NCBI GenBank assembly: GCA_900444965.1
Contig: UFRQ01000003.1
Location: 2,418,001-2,482,000 of the forward strand
Direction of reading: 5' to 3'
Origin: [Actinobacillus] rossii
GTDB taxonomy: Bacteria; Pseudomonadota; Gammaproteobacteria; Enterobacterales; Pasteurellaceae
DNA length: 64,000 nucleotides
Numbering within the stretch: the stretch's first letter is position 1; each line of letters begins with the position of its first letter. A model generated the notes under the pieces. The model worked only from the letters and a program-made list of their open reading frames with translations, was not told the origin of the DNA and searched no databases. The position numbers and the translations under genes are program-made. Of this stretch, positions 1-12,110 are shown piece by piece.

Positions 1-1
1 T

Positions 2-628
2 GGTAGCGATCAAACGTTCAATTTGTTGGTTGGGCGTGAATTACAAAAATCAGCAGGTCAAAAACCGCAAGTAGCTATTACATTACCTTTACTTGTCGGT
101 TTAGATGGCGAGAAAAAAATGTCTAAATCATTGGGCAACTACATTGGTGTAACCGAAGCACCAAACGAAATGTTTGGCAAAATTATGTCGATCTCTGATG
201 ATTTAATGTGGGATTGGTATAGCTTACTTTCATTCCGTCCATTAACTGAAATTGCCCAACTTAAAGCTGATGTTGGAGCTGGTAAGAATCCGCGTGATGT
301 GAAAATTTTATTGGCTAAAGAAATTATCACACGTTTCCACGATGAAACGGCAGCCAACGCTGCTGAACAAGAGTTTATTAACCGTTTCCAAAAAGGGGCA
401 ATGCCTGATGAAATGCCTGAATTTACCTTTGAAGGTGAAATGGGCTTAGCGACTTTATTAAAAGAAGCGAGTTTAGTGCCTTCAACGTCCGAGGCAATTC
501 GCAGTGCGCAACAAGGTGGTGTGAAAATTGATGGCGAAAAAGTGGAAGATGTACGTCAAAATGCACCAAAAGGGACATTTGTTTATCAAGTCGGTAAACG
601 TAAATTCGCTCGTGTCACAGTGAAATAA
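2..628 (+). CDS. tyrS: Tyrosyl-tRNA synthetase, C-terminal part (5' end outside window)
   Basis: The reading frame is already open at the window edge, where it reads [15 protein letters not shown], a conserved part of the TyrRS active-site core. It continues through the class I signature KMSKS at about nt 115-135, so this is the C-terminal 208 residues of tyrosyl-tRNA synthetase. The last 60 or so residues ([25 protein letters not shown] onward) form the S4-like RNA-binding domain that contacts tRNA-Tyr. The enzyme charges tRNA-Tyr in the cytoplasm. The start codon lies upstream of the window. The fructokinase remnant begins 13 nt after the stop, so the two were probably co-transcribed. Confidence 0.96.
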   Translation, partial: GSDQTFNLLVGRELQKSAGQKPQVAITLPLLVGLDGEKKMSKSLGNYIGVTEAPNEMFGKIMSISDDLMWDWYSLLSFRPLTEIAQLKADVGAGKNPRDVKILLAKEIITRFHDETAANAAEQEFINRFQKGAMPDEMPEFTFEGEMGLATLLKEASLVPSTSEAIRSAQQGGVKIDGEKVEDVRQNAPKGTFVYQVGKRKFARVTVK

Positions 629-641
629 TAGGAAAACCATT

Positions 642-1555
642 ATGCCAAATAAAATTTGGGTTCTTGGCGATGCCGTTGTGGATCTTATTCCTGATGGCGA
701 TATGCATTATTTAAAATGTGCAGGTGGCGCGCCTGCTAATGTTGCAGTAGGCGTAGCCCGTTTAGGTGTACCGAGCGCATTTATTGGCCGTGTAGGTAAG
801 AATTTATGCAACAAACGCTGCATAATGAAGCTGTAAATACTGATTATATGTATCTTGATCCTGATCATCGCACATCCACGGTGGTGGTTGGGTTAGACAA
901 AGGGGAACGCAGTTTTACCTTTATGGTCAACCCAAGTGCGGATCAATTTTTAAGCGTTTCTGACTTGCCTGAATTCAAAACTGGTGAATGGTTACACTGT
1001 TGCTCTATCGCCTTAATCAACGAACCAACGCGCTCGGCAACGTTAACCGCAATGAAAAATATCCGCACGGCTGGCGGTAAAGTATCATTCGATCCCAATT
1101 TACGTGAAAGTTTGTGGAAATCACAAGCTGAAATGATCGAGGTGGTAAACCAAGCTGTTGCGTTAGCAGATGTGCTTAAATTCTCTGAAGAAGAATTAAC
1201 TTTATTAACAGGCACAAACACCCTTGAAAAAGCCTTTGAAAAAGTGACCGCACTTTATCCAGAAAAACTAATTATTGTCACCATGGGCAAAGATGGTGCG
1301 CTGTTCAATCTCAATGGAGATAGCGAAATCGTCGCCGGTAAAGCGTTACAACCTGTGGATACCACGGGTGCAGGCGATGCTTTCGTGGGGGGATTGCTGG
1401 CGGGCTTATCACTTAATGATAACTGGCAAACGCTAGATGTGTTAAAGCAGATTATCCGTCAAGCAAATGCTTGTGGCGCCCTTGCCACGATGGCAAAAGG
1501 TGCGATGTCGGCATTACCCAACCAACAACAGCTAAAAGTATTTTTAGCTAATTAA
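642..1555 (+). pseudogene. scrK: Fructokinase (PfkB family), disrupted by a ~13-nt internal deletion
   Basis: The ATG at 642 has a purine-rich site (TAGGAAAA) upstream. It starts a PfkB-family sugar kinase reading MPNKIWVLGDAVVDLIPDG, with the ribokinase glycine motif GGAPANVAVGVARLG. The frame stays intact to V-G-K at 792-800 and then runs into a stop at 834-836. From 803 the normal sequence resumes in another frame (FMQQTLHNEAV) and continues to the C-terminal PfkB signature DTTGAGDAFVGGL (about 1358-1396) and the TAA at 1553-1555. Family members have about five residues (D-P-F-G-R type) between these segments, so about 13 nt are missing near 800-803. Restoring them gives about 308 codons, the usual length. 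The intact enzyme would phosphorylate fructose released from sucrose-6-phosphate. The symbol is assigned by context with the scrB remnant. Confidence 0.88.
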
Positions 1556-1561
1556 TCACAG

Positions 1562-1593
1562 GGGCGGATCAAAGTATCCGCCCAAATTTTTCC
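1562..1593 (+). terminator. Rho-independent terminator after fructokinase remnant
   Basis: An 8-bp GC-rich stem GGGCGGAT (1562-1569) pairs with ATCCGCCC (1576-1583) and is followed by AAATTTTT. It lies 7 nt after the fructokinase stop and just before the scrB remnant. Confidence 0.8.
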
Positions 1594-1613
1594 TGAAATA
1601 TACAGGTTTAGCA

Positions 1614-3036
1614 ATGCATATCTTCAATAATGGAAAATACAAATCGATTCACGCAGCTACAGCTGGCGAATTAGCGCAAATTGAAAGTGCGGTGAAAAAA
1701 GATAAAGATTTCGACCGCACTATCATCTCACCACGCCAACAGGTTTGCTCAATGATCCCAATGGATTAATTTGGGATGGAGAGAAATATCACTTGTTTTA
1801 TCAATGGTTTCCATTTGATGCTATTCACGGTATGAAACATTGGAAACATTACACCACACGAGATTTCATTCACTTTGAACACGCGCAAGATCTTATTCCT
1901 GACGAACAGTTTGAAAGTCACGGTTGTTATTCAGGCGGCGCATTATTAGTGGGCGACAAAATTGCTTGTTTCTATACGGGTAACACACGCCGTCCAAGTG
2001 ATAATCAACGTGTGCCGTTTCAAAATCTGGCCATTTTCGATAAAAACGGCAAATTGCTTTCAAACGTCCATTAATTGAAAATGCCCCAACGGGCTACACC
2101 GAACATTTCCGCGATCCTAAACCTTATTTTACTGCGGAAGGTAAAATCCGTTTTGTTTGCGGTGCGCAACGTGAAAATCTTACAGGAACGGCGGTGATTT
2201 TTGAAATGGAGCATTTGGACGATACGCCACGGGTTATCGGCGAATTGGCATTGCCTGCCTTTGACAACCGCAACGTATTTATGTGGGAATGTCCTGATTT
2301 GCTCAAAATCAACAACAATGACGTGTTTATTTGGTCACCACAAGGCAAAACCCGCGAACCGCACTAATTCCAAAATAACTATCACGCCACTTACGCCATT
2401 GGGCAGTTAGACGGACAAGCTTTAAACAGCACGCATATTGCCGAATTAGATCAAGGTTTTGATTTTTATGCGCCACAAACTGTTGCTAATATGACCGATC
2501 GCACGATCTTGCTCGCTTGGATTGGGCAACCTGATTTAACTTATCCAACAGATGAATACAAATGGCATTCTATGCTAACAATGCCACGCGAATTGCATAT
2601 CGAACAAGGCAAAATCTATCAAAATCTCGTCGCACTTCAAACTGTTCAAGTGGAAAACTACGCGGAAATTGTGCAGTTAGACCGTGCTTATATTAAATTT
2701 GATGCGCAACAACAGTCATTTAAATTGGACTTCTTCAACAACGAAAAAGGTGAAACTCTCATGCTTTCCTATGACGGCAAACTGCTTTACTTAGACCGAG
2801 CTAATACAGAACAAACGGATTGGATGAAAAAATTTGACAGCCAACGTTATTGCGAAATTGCACGACTTGAGCAAGTAGAAATCTTCTTCGATCGCTCTGT
2901 GTGTGAAATTTTCCTTAACCGCGGAGAAAAAGCGATGACTTCACGTTTTTTTATTCGTGATCGTCAAAATGTCGTCAAATCTGACCGCACTTTAAGCTTA
3001 GAAATTGCACAACCAAAAGCAATTCAGATCAAATAA
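1614..3036 (+). pseudogene. scrB: Sucrose-6-phosphate hydrolase (GH32), two frameshifts and one nonsense codon
   Basis: The ATG at 1614 begins MHIFNNGKYKSIHAATAGEL. The gene encodes a GH32 invertase with the nucleophile motif LLNDPNGL (about 1745-1770), RDPKPYF (the RDP transition-state stabiliser) and WECPDL (catalytic Glu, about 2284-2302), plus the C-terminal beta-sandwich domain. Three lesions are visible. One T is lost at 1709-1711 (DFRPHY appears only after a -1 shift). One A is lost at 2062-2064 (LLSKRPLIENAP is shifted). TAA at 2365-2367 stands where the family has Gln (CAA to TAA, within EPH*FQNNYHATYAIG). With the lesions repaired the product is about 474 residues, normal for the family. 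It would cleave sucrose-6-phosphate to glucose-6-phosphate and fructose. Confidence 0.92.
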
Positions 3037-3076
3037 TAGGGGCTTTCTCGTTGAGATTTACCTAAAAAACGAGTAA

Positions 3077-4414
<1,338 letters not shown>

Positions 4415-4431
4415 CAATCATTGATAAACAG

Positions 4432-4459
4432 AAAGCTCATCAAACTGATGGGCTTTTTT
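4432..4459 (+). terminator. purA terminator
   Basis: AGCTCAT, a 7-nt loop CAAACTG, then ATGGGCT (one G-U pair) and TTTTTTA, immediately after purA. Confidence 0.8.
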
Positions 4460-4482
4460 ATTGGTAAAAATAGCTAAAAAAT

Positions 4483-4510
4483 AACCGCACTTTGCTCATA
4501 AAGTGCGGTT
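4483..4510. terminator. Inverted uptake-sequence pair between purA and metG
   Basis: AACCGCACTT (4483-4492) and AAGTGCGGTT (4501-4510) are two uptake-sequence cores in inverted orientation. They form a 10-bp stem with an 8-nt loop between the convergent genes purA and metG. Flanking A and T runs fit a bidirectional terminator. Confidence 0.7.
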
Positions 4511-4539
4511 AAAATTTAAGAGATTATGACATTCAAGGG

Positions 4540-6597
4540 TTACATTACCCGACTACCCGCTTTTGCGCCCGTATCCACATCAAGCAAGAACAAATCTGCC
4601 CCACCTGTGCCTGCAGATAAAATCATCCCTTCTGACATACCAAATTTCATTTTGCGTGGCGCCAAATTTGCTACCACAATCACATGACGACCAATCAGAT
4701 CTTCAGGTTTATTATATGCAGCTTTAATGCCTGAGAACACTTGACGTTGTTCAAAACCTAAATCTAATTGAAATTTCAACAACTTATTGCTTTCTGGTAC
4801 CGCTTCGCAATGAATCACTTTTGCCACGCGCATATCAATTTTAGCAAAATCATCAATAGTAATTTCTGATTCAACGGGTTCAAATTCTGCGATAACTGCG
4901 GTGGATTTTTCTGTTGTTTTTCCGGCTTTTGGCGCGGTATTGACCGCGGCATTTTCTGTTTTAGAAGCATCAATCATCGCGTCAATTTGTTTTGGATCTA
5001 AACGACTAAACAAAGCTTTAAATGGCGCAATTTGATGAGCCAATAAAGGTTGTGCAAGATTTTCCCAAGTTAATTCTGCTTGTAAAAATGCTTCTGAACG
5101 TTCCGCTAATTTTGGTAGTACAGGCTTCAAATAGCCCATTAACACACGGAACATTTGAATACCTTGAGAACATACCGCTTGTAACTCAGCATCACGCCCT
5201 TCTTCTTTGGCGATGATCCAAGGCGCTTTATCATCCACATATTTATTCGCTTTATCCGTTAACGCCATAATTTCACGGATCGCTTTACCAAATTCGCGAT
5301 TTTCATAATAAGCTGCGATTTGTTCTGATTGGGTAATAAATTCATCAAATAAAGCTTGCTCATCTAATTTTTCTGCCAATTTACCGTCAAAACGTTTTTG
5401 GATAAAGCCTGCATTACGCGAGGCTAAGTTCACCAATTTATTCACCAAATCCGTATTCACACGTTGTACGAAATCTTCAAGGTTTAAGTCCAAATCATCA
5501 ATGCGGTTGCTTAACTTCGCGGCGTAGTAATAGCGTAAACATTCAGGATCTAAATGTTTGAGATAAGTGCTAGCTTGAATAAAGGTACCACGCGATTTAG
5601 ACATTTTTTCCCCATTTACCGTCACATAACCATGTACAAAAATATTACTTGGTTTGCGTAAATTTGCCCCTTCTAACATCGCCGGCCAAAATAGGCTGTG
5701 GAAATACATAATATCTTTACCGATAAAATGATAAAGTTCTGTCGAACTGTCTTTTTTCCAGAAGGTATCAAAGTCAATATTTTTGCGTTTACACAAGTTT
5801 TTGAAAGATGCCATATAGCCAATTGGCGCATCTAACCAGACATAGAAATATTTATTTTCTGTGCCTGGAATTTTGAAACCAAAATACGGCGCATCACGAG
5901 AAATATCCCATTGTTGTAAGCCACTATCAAACCATTCTTGCATTTTGTTTGCCACTTCTGATTGTAATGCGCCAGAACGATTCCATTCTTTTAACATAGT
6001 TTCAAAACTTGGTAAATCGAAGAAGAAGTGTTCGCTCTCTTTTACCACTGGCGTTGCGCCAGATACCGCAGAACGAGGGTTAATTAATTCTGTTGGGCTA
6101 TAAGTTGCTGAACAAACTTCGCAGTTGTCACCATATTGATCTTCCGCCTTACATTTCGGGCAAGTGCCTTTCACAAAACGATCAGGCAAAAACATCGATT
6201 TTTCAGGATCGAATAATTGCGAAATAGTACGGCTTTTTATAAATCCATTTTCTTTTAAACGCGTGTAAATCATTTCTGATAATTCACGGTTTTCATCGCT
6301 ATGTGTGGAATGATAATTATCAAAACTAATGTTAAAACCGCAGAAATCCGCATAATGACTTTGCTGCACGTCTGCAATCAATTGTTCTGGCGTAATACCC
6401 ATTTGATCCGCTTTCAACATAATCGGCGTGCCGTGAGCATCGTCTGCGCAAACGAAGTGAATTTCGTTACCACGCATACGTTGGAAACGCACCCAAATAT
6501 CTGCTTGAATATGTTCAAGCATATGTCCTAAATGAATTGGACCATTTGCGTAAGGCAAGGCACAAGTAACAAGAATTTGACGGTTTTGTTTTGACAT
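4540..6597 (-). CDS. metG: Methionyl-tRNA synthetase
   Basis: I place the start at the ATG at 6597-6595 ([19 protein letters not shown]) because it follows a purine-rich site (AAGGTTCTCAG), and the 25 codons upstream lack family similarity. The 685-residue protein has the class I motif HLGH at residues 22-25, a zinc knuckle with CPKC and CEVC near residues 146-162, KMSKS around 335, an anticodon-binding helical domain, and a C-terminal tRNA-binding (Trbp111-like) domain from about residue 585 after a low-complexity linker. It charges both initiator and elongator tRNA-Met. It diverges from mrp, with about 145 bp between the starts. Confidence 0.97.
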   Translation of the reverse strand: MSKQNRQILVTCALPYANGPIHLGHMLEHIQADIWVRFQRMRGNEIHFVCADDAHGTPIMLKADQMGITPEQLIADVQQSHYADFCGFNISFDNYHSTHSDENRELSEMIYTRLKENGFIKSRTISQLFDPEKSMFLPDRFVKGTCPKCKAEDQYGDNCEVCSATYSPTELINPRSAVSGATPVVKESEHFFFDLPSFETMLKEWNRSGALQSEVANKMQEWFDSGLQQWDISRDAPYFGFKIPGTENKYFYVWLDAPIGYMASFKNLCKRKNIDFDTFWKKDSSTELYHFIGKDIMYFHSLFWPAMLEGANLRKPSNIFVHGYVTVNGEKMSKSRGTFIQASTYLKHLDPECLRYYYAAKLSNRIDDLDLNLEDFVQRVNTDLVNKLVNLASRNAGFIQKRFDGKLAEKLDEQALFDEFITQSEQIAAYYENREFGKAIREIMALTDKANKYVDDKAPWIIAKEEGRDAELQAVCSQGIQMFRVLMGYLKPVLPKLAERSEAFLQAELTWENLAQPLLAHQIAPFKALFSRLDPKQIDAMIDASKTENAAVNTAPKAGKTTEKSTAVIAEFEPVESEITIDDFAKIDMRVAKVIHCEAVPESNKLLKFQLDLGFEQRQVFSGIKAAYNKPEDLIGRHVIVVANLAPRKMKFGMSEGMILSAGTGGADLFLLDVDTGAKAGSRVM

Positions 6598-6743
6598 TCT
6601 GAGAACCTTAAAATTGGTGAAAAATTTTGAGAATTTTACCTGAATCGCGGTATTTTTTCCAGTTGAACCCAATTTTACTTAACAGATTAGCACGTTCGTG
6701 TTTTAATAATTGAGAATTTCACTCTACTGTTTTAGGAAAAATT

Positions 6744-7856
6744 ATGCCTATTCAATTTTCAGTAAATATAAATGCAGAGCAACAAGCTCAACTTGAACAA
6801 ATCTTCAAAAACTTTCAACACCCAAGCTTGCAGAAAGATCTGATTACGCTAAGTGCGGTTAAAAAAATCGAAAAAGGTGGGGATGTATTACGTATTGAAT
6901 TGCAAATGCCTTTTGCTTGGAATACGGCTTTTGAACAAGCAAAAGCGGAACTCTCATCCGCTCTGTTATCCGCAGCAAACGCTAAAGAAATTAAATGGTC
7001 ATTACATTATCAAATTGCGACATTAAAACGCGCTAATAATCATCCTGCAGTCAAAGGCGTAAAAAATATTATTGCAGTAACTTCAGGCAAAGGTGGTGTA
7101 GGTAAATCGACTACAAGTGTTAACTTAGCTCTTGCATTACAGGCGCAAGGAGTAAAAGTAGGATTATTAGATGCCGATATTTATGGTCCATCTATTCCAC
7201 ATATGCTTGGCGCTGCTGATCAACGCCCAACATCACCAGATAATCAACATATTGATGCAGTAATTGCCTACGGTTTACAAACGAATTCGATTGGCTATTT
7301 AATGGATGCAAACAATGCAACGATTTGGCGTGGTCCTATGGCAAGCAGTGCGTTAAACCAGCTTTTAAATGAAACATTGTGGAATGAATTAGATTATCTT
7401 GTAATTGATATGCCTCCTGGTACGGGTGATATTCAATTAACGCTTTCACAACAAATTCCTGTCACTGGCGCTATTGTTGTCACTACGCCCCAAGATATTG
7501 CCTTATTAGATGCAGTCAAAGGAATTTCTATGTTCGAGCGCGTTTCTGTACCCGTTTTAGGCATTGTAGAAAATATGTCTATGCATATTTGTTCAAACTG
7601 TGGCCAGCATGAACCTATTTTTGGTACAGGTGGGGCAGAAAAAATTGCGGGGCAATATGGCGTTAAAGTATTAGGTCAATTGCCGTTACATATTTGCTTA
7701 CGTGAAGATTTAGATAAAGGCACACCAACAATGATCTCTAACTCTAATGAAGAAATTCGCCAAGCCTATTTGCAACTAGCCGAAAAAGTGGCAAGCGAGC
7801 TTTATTGGCAAGGATCCGTTATCCCAAGTGAAATTATGTTCCGAGAAGTCAAATAA
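6744..7856 (+). CDS. mrp: Iron-sulfur cluster carrier protein Mrp/ApbC
   Basis: This 370-residue P-loop ATPase has an N-terminal MIP18/DUF59-like region of about 95 residues. A deviant Walker A motif SGKGGVGKST follows at about residues 112-121, then the MinD/Mrp signatures DADIYGPSIPHMLG and DYLVIDMPPGTGD. A CSNC motif at about residues 283-286 supplies the cysteines that bridge a 4Fe-4S cluster in the dimer. The family delivers Fe-S clusters to apoproteins in the cytosol. It diverges from metG, as in H. influenzae. Confidence 0.96.
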   Translation: MPIQFSVNINAEQQAQLEQIFKNFQHPSLQKDLITLSAVKKIEKGGDVLRIELQMPFAWNTAFEQAKAELSSALLSAANAKEIKWSLHYQIATLKRANNHPAVKGVKNIIAVTSGKGGVGKSTTSVNLALALQAQGVKVGLLDADIYGPSIPHMLGAADQRPTSPDNQHIDAVIAYGLQTNSIGYLMDANNATIWRGPMASSALNQLLNETLWNELDYLVIDMPPGTGDIQLTLSQQIPVTGAIVVTTPQDIALLDAVKGISMFERVSVPVLGIVENMSMHICSNCGQHEPIFGTGGAEKIAGQYGVKVLGQLPLHICLREDLDKGTPTMISNSNEEIRQAYLQLAEKVASELYWQGSVIPSEIMFREVK

Positions 7857-7886
7857 ATCCTCATACTTTATGACGCTAGTATAAAC

Positions 7887-7918
7887 AAAAAATCCGATGA
7901 ATTATCATCGGGTTTTTC
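7887..7918. terminator. Bidirectional terminator between mrp and rne
   Basis: AATCCGATGA and TCATCGGGTT (one G-U pair) are flanked by A and T runs, between the convergent genes mrp and rne. Confidence 0.8.
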
Positions 7919-7936
7919 TTATTTATAAATTAACCA

Positions 7937-10732
7937 TTATTCAGCTTGTGCCTTTGTTGGCTCGCTAAATACATGACTAACTGCACTATGATGACCTGCT
8001 ACACCTTTACCATGGAAATAATAACGGCTATCTGTCCATTCAACAATCTCAAATGGCGCAGGAATTTCATCACTGGCTTTTGCCAATGTCATTTGTGCTT
8101 TGGTATGTTTAACGGCTGAAATCGTACCAAGTTGCCCATTGAAGTGATAAGTGCGGTCAAATTTTATTTCATTTTGAGCAACATCTTCAATAACAACAGG
8201 TTGCACTTGTTGTTCAAGCAGACGTTGTTCCGCATCTAAACGCTCTAATGATTCTTGTACTTTTTTCTCTACTGCTTCATTTGCAGGTTGCGTAATCAGG
8301 CCCAATGGCTGTACGTGTTTTTCGGCTTTCTCAATAATCATCGATGCGGGCATATTGACTTCAATATCAGAATCTTGCTGATTTTGCTGTTCAAGTAGCT
8401 CATCTACCGATAAGAAATTTGTACTTTCTTTTTGTTTCTGTACGTTACTATAATCAACCCATACTTTACCACTTGCGAATTCTGGTGACGCCATTGCTGC
8501 CACTAATGGCATAGGAGAAACGGTATCATTACGACGGCGACGTTGATTATTTCCACGCAAGTGGCGAGCTGAACGACGCGCGTTATTGTTACGTTCGCGA
8601 CGATTATTTTGTCCGTTATAATCAGAAACAGGCTCAATTTCGACCGCACTTTCAACAACTGTGTCAACAGTTTCCACAATGGCTACATCATTGTCTACGC
8701 GCACTTTTTTGCGTAAATCACGACGTTCGCGACGCTGACGTGTTGGTGCTTTTTCTTCTTGAACATCGGTATTGCTTTCTGCAATCACGTCATTAACAAG
8801 ATTTTCATCTGCCACATTCGTTTTACGTACATTACGACGATTATTGCGTTCATTGGTACGCTCATTAGGTCGAGATTCTCGTTGTTCTGAACGTTCAGTT
8901 ACACTTTCATCCGCATTTTTTGTAGTGCGCTCATTACGATTACGACGACTATTACGACGCTCATTGTTACGACGATTATTGCGATTATTACGTGTATTTG
9001 CTTTTGGCGTCTCTTTCGGTTCTGATGAGAACAGCCCTTTAATTGCTGCAATAATTCGAGAAATCAATGATGGTTTGTTTTCCACTTTAGGCTCAACAAC
9101 AGGAGCGGCTTCTGGAATAGTCATTGACAAGGCGGCCACTTCCGGCTCAGTTTCAGTTACCGTATCTGTATTACGAGACACTAAACTTTCTTCTGTGGTA
9201 AATAAGTCTTCGTGAGTTTCATGTAACTTAGCTAAATTGTAGCTCAAGACATTAATATCTTCACCATCACGTACACGGAATACACTGAAATGCGGAGTTT
9301 CCATCGCTTCGTTTGGTGCCACAATAACATCTACATTATGGCGTTTTTCAATACTTCGAATCGCTTTACGTTTTTCGTTTAACAGGTAAGACGCAATTTG
9401 TACCGGTACAATACATTGAACTTGTTTAGAGTTTTCTTTCAATGCTTCTTCTTCAATCAAACGTAAAATCGACAACGACAAACTTTCGTTATCACGAACT
9501 TTACCCGTTCCTTGACAACGTGGGCAAACATGGCTTGAAGATTCGCCTAAAGATGGGCTTAAACGTTGACGGCTCATTTCCAATAAACCAAAACGAGAAA
9601 TACGGCTAATTTGGATACGAGCACGATCTTGGCGCACAGCATCACGCATACGATTTTCGACTTCGCGTTGGTGACGAACTGGCGTCATATCAATAAAGTC
9701 AATAACAATTAGCCCACCTAAGTCACGTAAACGTAATTGACGTGCAATTTCATCTGCGGCTTCTAAGTTCGTGTTTAATGCGGTTTCTTCAATGTCTCCA
9801 CCACGAGTTGAACGTGCTGAGTTAATATCGATGGCAGTTAAAGCTTCTGTTACATCAATAACAATTGAACCGCCAGACGGTAAACGGACTTCACGTTGGA
9901 ACGCTGACTCAATTTGAGATTCAATTTGATAATGACTAAATAAAGGGACTTCGCCTTGATAAAGTTTAATACGGTTAATAAAATCAGGACGAACGAGTTT
10001 GATATGGGCTTTAGCTTTTTCATAGATTTTCGGACTATCTACTAAAATCTCACCAATATCACGACGCAAGTAATCACGAATCGCACGTACAATCACATCA
10101 CTTTCTTGGTGAATTAAGAACGGTGCTGGACGATCGGCAGAAACTTGTTTAATCGCTTCCCAATGATGAAGTAAGACTTTCAAGTCCCATTGTAATTCTT
10201 CTGGCGATTTCCCAACGCCCGCAGTACGGACAATCAAACCGACGCCTTCTGGTACATCCAAAGAACTGAGTGCTTCTTTTAATTCAAGGCGTTCATCCCC
10301 TTCAATACGACGAGAAATTCCCCCCGCACGTGGATTATTTGGCATAATGACCAAATAACTCCCCGCCAATGAAACAAAAGTCGTTAACGCAGCGCCTTTA
10401 TTACCACGTTCTTCTTTGTTTACTTGGACGATAACTTCTTGCCCTTCTTTGATCACATCTTTGATATTCGGGCGACCGTTATATACATAATCATCAGGAA
10501 AATATTCACGTGCAATCTCTTTTAATGGTAAGAAACCATGACGTTCCGCACCATAATCCACAAAAGCGGCTTCAAGGCTTGGTTCAACGCGTGTAATTTT
10601 CCCTTTGTAGATATTAGCTTTTTTTTGTTCATGACCCGGACTTTCAATATCCAAATCAAATAAGCGCTGCCCATCGACAAGCGCAACGCGCAACTCTTCT
10701 TTTTGAGTTGCATTAATTAGCATTCTTTTCAT
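7937..10732 (-). CDS. rne: Ribonuclease E
   Basis: This 931-residue endoribonuclease opens with [21 protein letters not shown]. It has the S1 RNA-binding domain (about residues 35-125), a 5' sensor and RNase H-like region, the DNase I-like catalytic segment ([16 protein letters not shown], near the family's magnesium-binding Asp) and the zinc-link CPRC at 403-406 that holds the tetramer together. After about residue 510 it becomes a low-complexity scaffold rich in Arg, Asn and Glu, with several RNNRRN-type clusters that serve as RNA-binding and degradosome surface in this family. It starts most mRNA decay and matures tRNA and 5S rRNA. A long structured leader lies upstream (see 10808-10877). 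Confidence 0.97.
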   Translation of the reverse strand: MKRMLINATQKEELRVALVDGQRLFDLDIESPGHEQKKANIYKGKITRVEPSLEAAFVDYGAERHGFLPLKEIAREYFPDDYVYNGRPNIKDVIKEGQEVIVQVNKEERGNKGAALTTFVSLAGSYLVIMPNNPRAGGISRRIEGDERLELKEALSSLDVPEGVGLIVRTAGVGKSPEELQWDLKVLLHHWEAIKQVSADRPAPFLIHQESDVIVRAIRDYLRRDIGEILVDSPKIYEKAKAHIKLVRPDFINRIKLYQGEVPLFSHYQIESQIESAFQREVRLPSGGSIVIDVTEALTAIDINSARSTRGGDIEETALNTNLEAADEIARQLRLRDLGGLIVIDFIDMTPVRHQREVENRMRDAVRQDRARIQISRISRFGLLEMSRQRLSPSLGESSSHVCPRCQGTGKVRDNESLSLSILRLIEEEALKENSKQVQCIVPVQIASYLLNEKRKAIRSIEKRHNVDVIVAPNEAMETPHFSVFRVRDGEDINVLSYNLAKLHETHEDLFTTEESLVSRNTDTVTETEPEVAALSMTIPEAAPVVEPKVENKPSLISRIIAAIKGLFSSEPKETPKANTRNNRNNRRNNERRNSRRNRNERTTKNADESVTERSEQRESRPNERTNERNNRRNVRKTNVADENLVNDVIAESNTDVQEEKAPTRQRRERRDLRKKVRVDNDVAIVETVDTVVESAVEIEPVSDYNGQNNRRERNNNARRSARHLRGNNQRRRRNDTVSPMPLVAAMASPEFASGKVWVDYSNVQKQKESTNFLSVDELLEQQNQQDSDIEVNMPASMIIEKAEKHVQPLGLITQPANEAVEKKVQESLERLDAEQRLLEQQVQPVVIEDVAQNEIKFDRTYHFNGQLGTISAVKHTKAQMTLAKASDEIPAPFEIVEWTDSRYYFHGKGVAGHHSAVSHVFSEPTKAQAE

Positions 10733-10807
10733 TTGTTAAACATTCTCTGTTATTGTTTTAATTTTAAAAAAGTCATCAAATTGACCGCACTTGAGCTATT
10801 CTCAATT

Positions 10808-10877
10808 CCTATCGACCTCGTGTTTGTCGCTATAGTTCGTCATCTCGACGATCTGATAAGCTGGGTGCATTGATAGG
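10808..10877 (-). promoter_or_regulatory. Putative structured rne leader element
   Basis: An outer stem CCTATC (10808-10813) with GATAGG (10872-10877) encloses a hairpin TCGTC (10837-10841), loop ATCTC, GACGA (10847-10851). The element lies 76-145 nt upstream of the rne start codon, on its transcript. By analogy with E. coli it could be the sensor for RNase E autoregulation; the structure itself is inferred by eye. Confidence 0.4.
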
Positions 10878-10994
10878 AAATCGCGTGAAGAGTGATTTAC
10901 TTCATTAACGATAATGTCGATAATTTGATCATATTCTCGTTAAAAATAAATGTCTTATGTCAACACTGCATTCATTATCACATTAACGAAACTT

Positions 10995-11024
10995 ATTTAT
11001 GTCCGCATTTAAGCAGACATAAAT
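10995..11024. repeat. 9-bp perfect inverted repeat between rne and rluC
   Basis: ATTTATGTC (10995-11003) and GACATAAAT (11016-11024) are separated by 12 nt. It has no T-run like a terminator and sits between divergent genes, so it could be an operator or a leader hairpin. Confidence 0.5.
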
Positions 11025-11147
11025 CCGCACTATTATGGGCGAAACGAGCAATTTTCGCAAGGTATTTCAGCGTTTTTAGGTAATTTAAATCAAAGGAAAT
11101 TTATGCTAAGATTCGTCCAATTTTTACCTATTTTCAATAAATAAAAT

Positions 11148-12110
11148 ATGACCGAAAATGTAATTAACGCGTCTGTAAAAATGCTCGAGATTTCTGATGA
11201 TGAAGCAGGACAACGTATTGATAATTATCTTCTCACAAAATTAAAAGGTGTACCCAAAAGCTTGATCTATCGTATTGTACGCAAAGGCGAAGTACGTGTT
11301 AATAAAGGTCGGGTCAAACCAGAATACAAACTTCAAGCGGGCGATATTGTACGTGTGCCACCTGTTCGCGTATCGGAAAAAACGCATGCCCCTATTTCTA
11401 ATAAGCTAAATAAAGTGGCAAGCCTTGAAAATCAAATTATTTTTGAAGACGATTGCTTGCTCGTGCTGAATAAGCCTTCGGGCATTGCTGTGCACGGAGG
11501 AAGCGGTTTAAGCTTTGGGGTTATTGAAGGATTACGTGCATTACGTCCAGAAGCGCGTTTTCTCGAACTCGTTCATCGTTTAGACCGTGATACATCGGGT
11601 ATCTTACTGGTAGCGAAAAAACGTTCAGCATTACGTAATTTACACGAACAATTACGCATCAAAACCGTACAAAAAGATTATCTTGCATTAGTACGTGGGC
11701 AATGGCAATCTCACGTTAAAGTGATTCAGGCTCCCTTGCTCAAAAACGAACTGGCAAGCGGTGAACGTATCGTAAAAGTGAGTCTGGATGGCAAGCCATC
11801 CGAAACACGTTTTTCGATTGAAGAACGCTATCCAAATGCAACACTGGTAAAAGCATCACCTGTAACGGGGCGCACCCATCAAATTCGCGTACATACACTA
11901 CATGCAGGTCATCCTATCGCCATGGATGATAAATACGGTGATAAAGATTTTGATACTGAAATGCGTCTACTTGGCTTAAATCGTTTGTTTTTACACGCTG
12001 CAAGCATTCGTTTTGAACACCCTAAGACAGGTGAAACATTGCGATTAAATGCGCCATTAGACGATAATATGAAAGCTATTTTAAAAAAATTGCGAGAAAC
12101 AAAAGAATGA
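11148..12110 (+). CDS. rluC: 23S rRNA pseudouridine synthase RluC
   Basis: This 320-residue protein has an N-terminal S4 domain (about residues 20-80). The RluA-family catalytic motif LVHRLDRDTSGILLVAK supplies the catalytic Asp, and GRTHQIRVH lies near the C-terminus. The family member beside rne in gamma-proteobacteria is RluC, which makes pseudouridines 955, 2504 and 2580 of 23S rRNA (E. coli numbering). The stop overlaps the next start as ATGA. Confidence 0.95.
   Translation: MTENVINASVKMLEISDDEAGQRIDNYLLTKLKGVPKSLIYRIVRKGEVRVNKGRVKPEYKLQAGDIVRVPPVRVSEKTHAPISNKLNKVASLENQIIFEDDCLLVLNKPSGIAVHGGSGLSFGVIEGLRALRPEARFLELVHRLDRDTSGILLVAKKRSALRNLHEQLRIKTVQKDYLALVRGQWQSHVKVIQAPLLKNELASGERIVKVSLDGKPSETRFSIEERYPNATLVKASPVTGRTHQIRVHTLHAGHPIAMDDKYGDKDFDTEMRLLGLNRLFLHAASIRFEHPKTGETLRLNAPLDDNMKAILKKLRETKE

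Larger units (their letters stand above)
10733..11147. promoter_or_regulatory. rne-rluC divergent intergenic region (415 bp)
   Basis: No protein-coding gene is convincing here; the 63-codon open frame at 10892-11083 has no family features. The region must hold both promoters and the rne 5' leader. I see two inverted repeats in it (10808-10877 and 10995-11024) and one uptake core at 10783-10791. In E. coli the equivalent region contains the approximately 360-nt rne leader through which RNase E regulates its own mRNA. Confidence 0.6.

Noticed and set aside
2040-2075. Programmed -1 frameshift in scrB
   Set aside because: No slippery heptamer plus pseudoknot is visible, and a second frameshift and a nonsense codon lie in the same gene.
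8772-9215. 147-codon plus-strand frame rich in Arg and Leu, opposite rne
   Set aside because: It mirrors the Arg/Asn-rich low-complexity part of rne; composition explains it and there is no ribosome site or family feature.
10892-11083. 63-codon frame between rne and rluC
   Set aside because: It overlaps the inverted repeat region, has no ribosome site and no recognisable sequence; more likely leader or promoter DNA.
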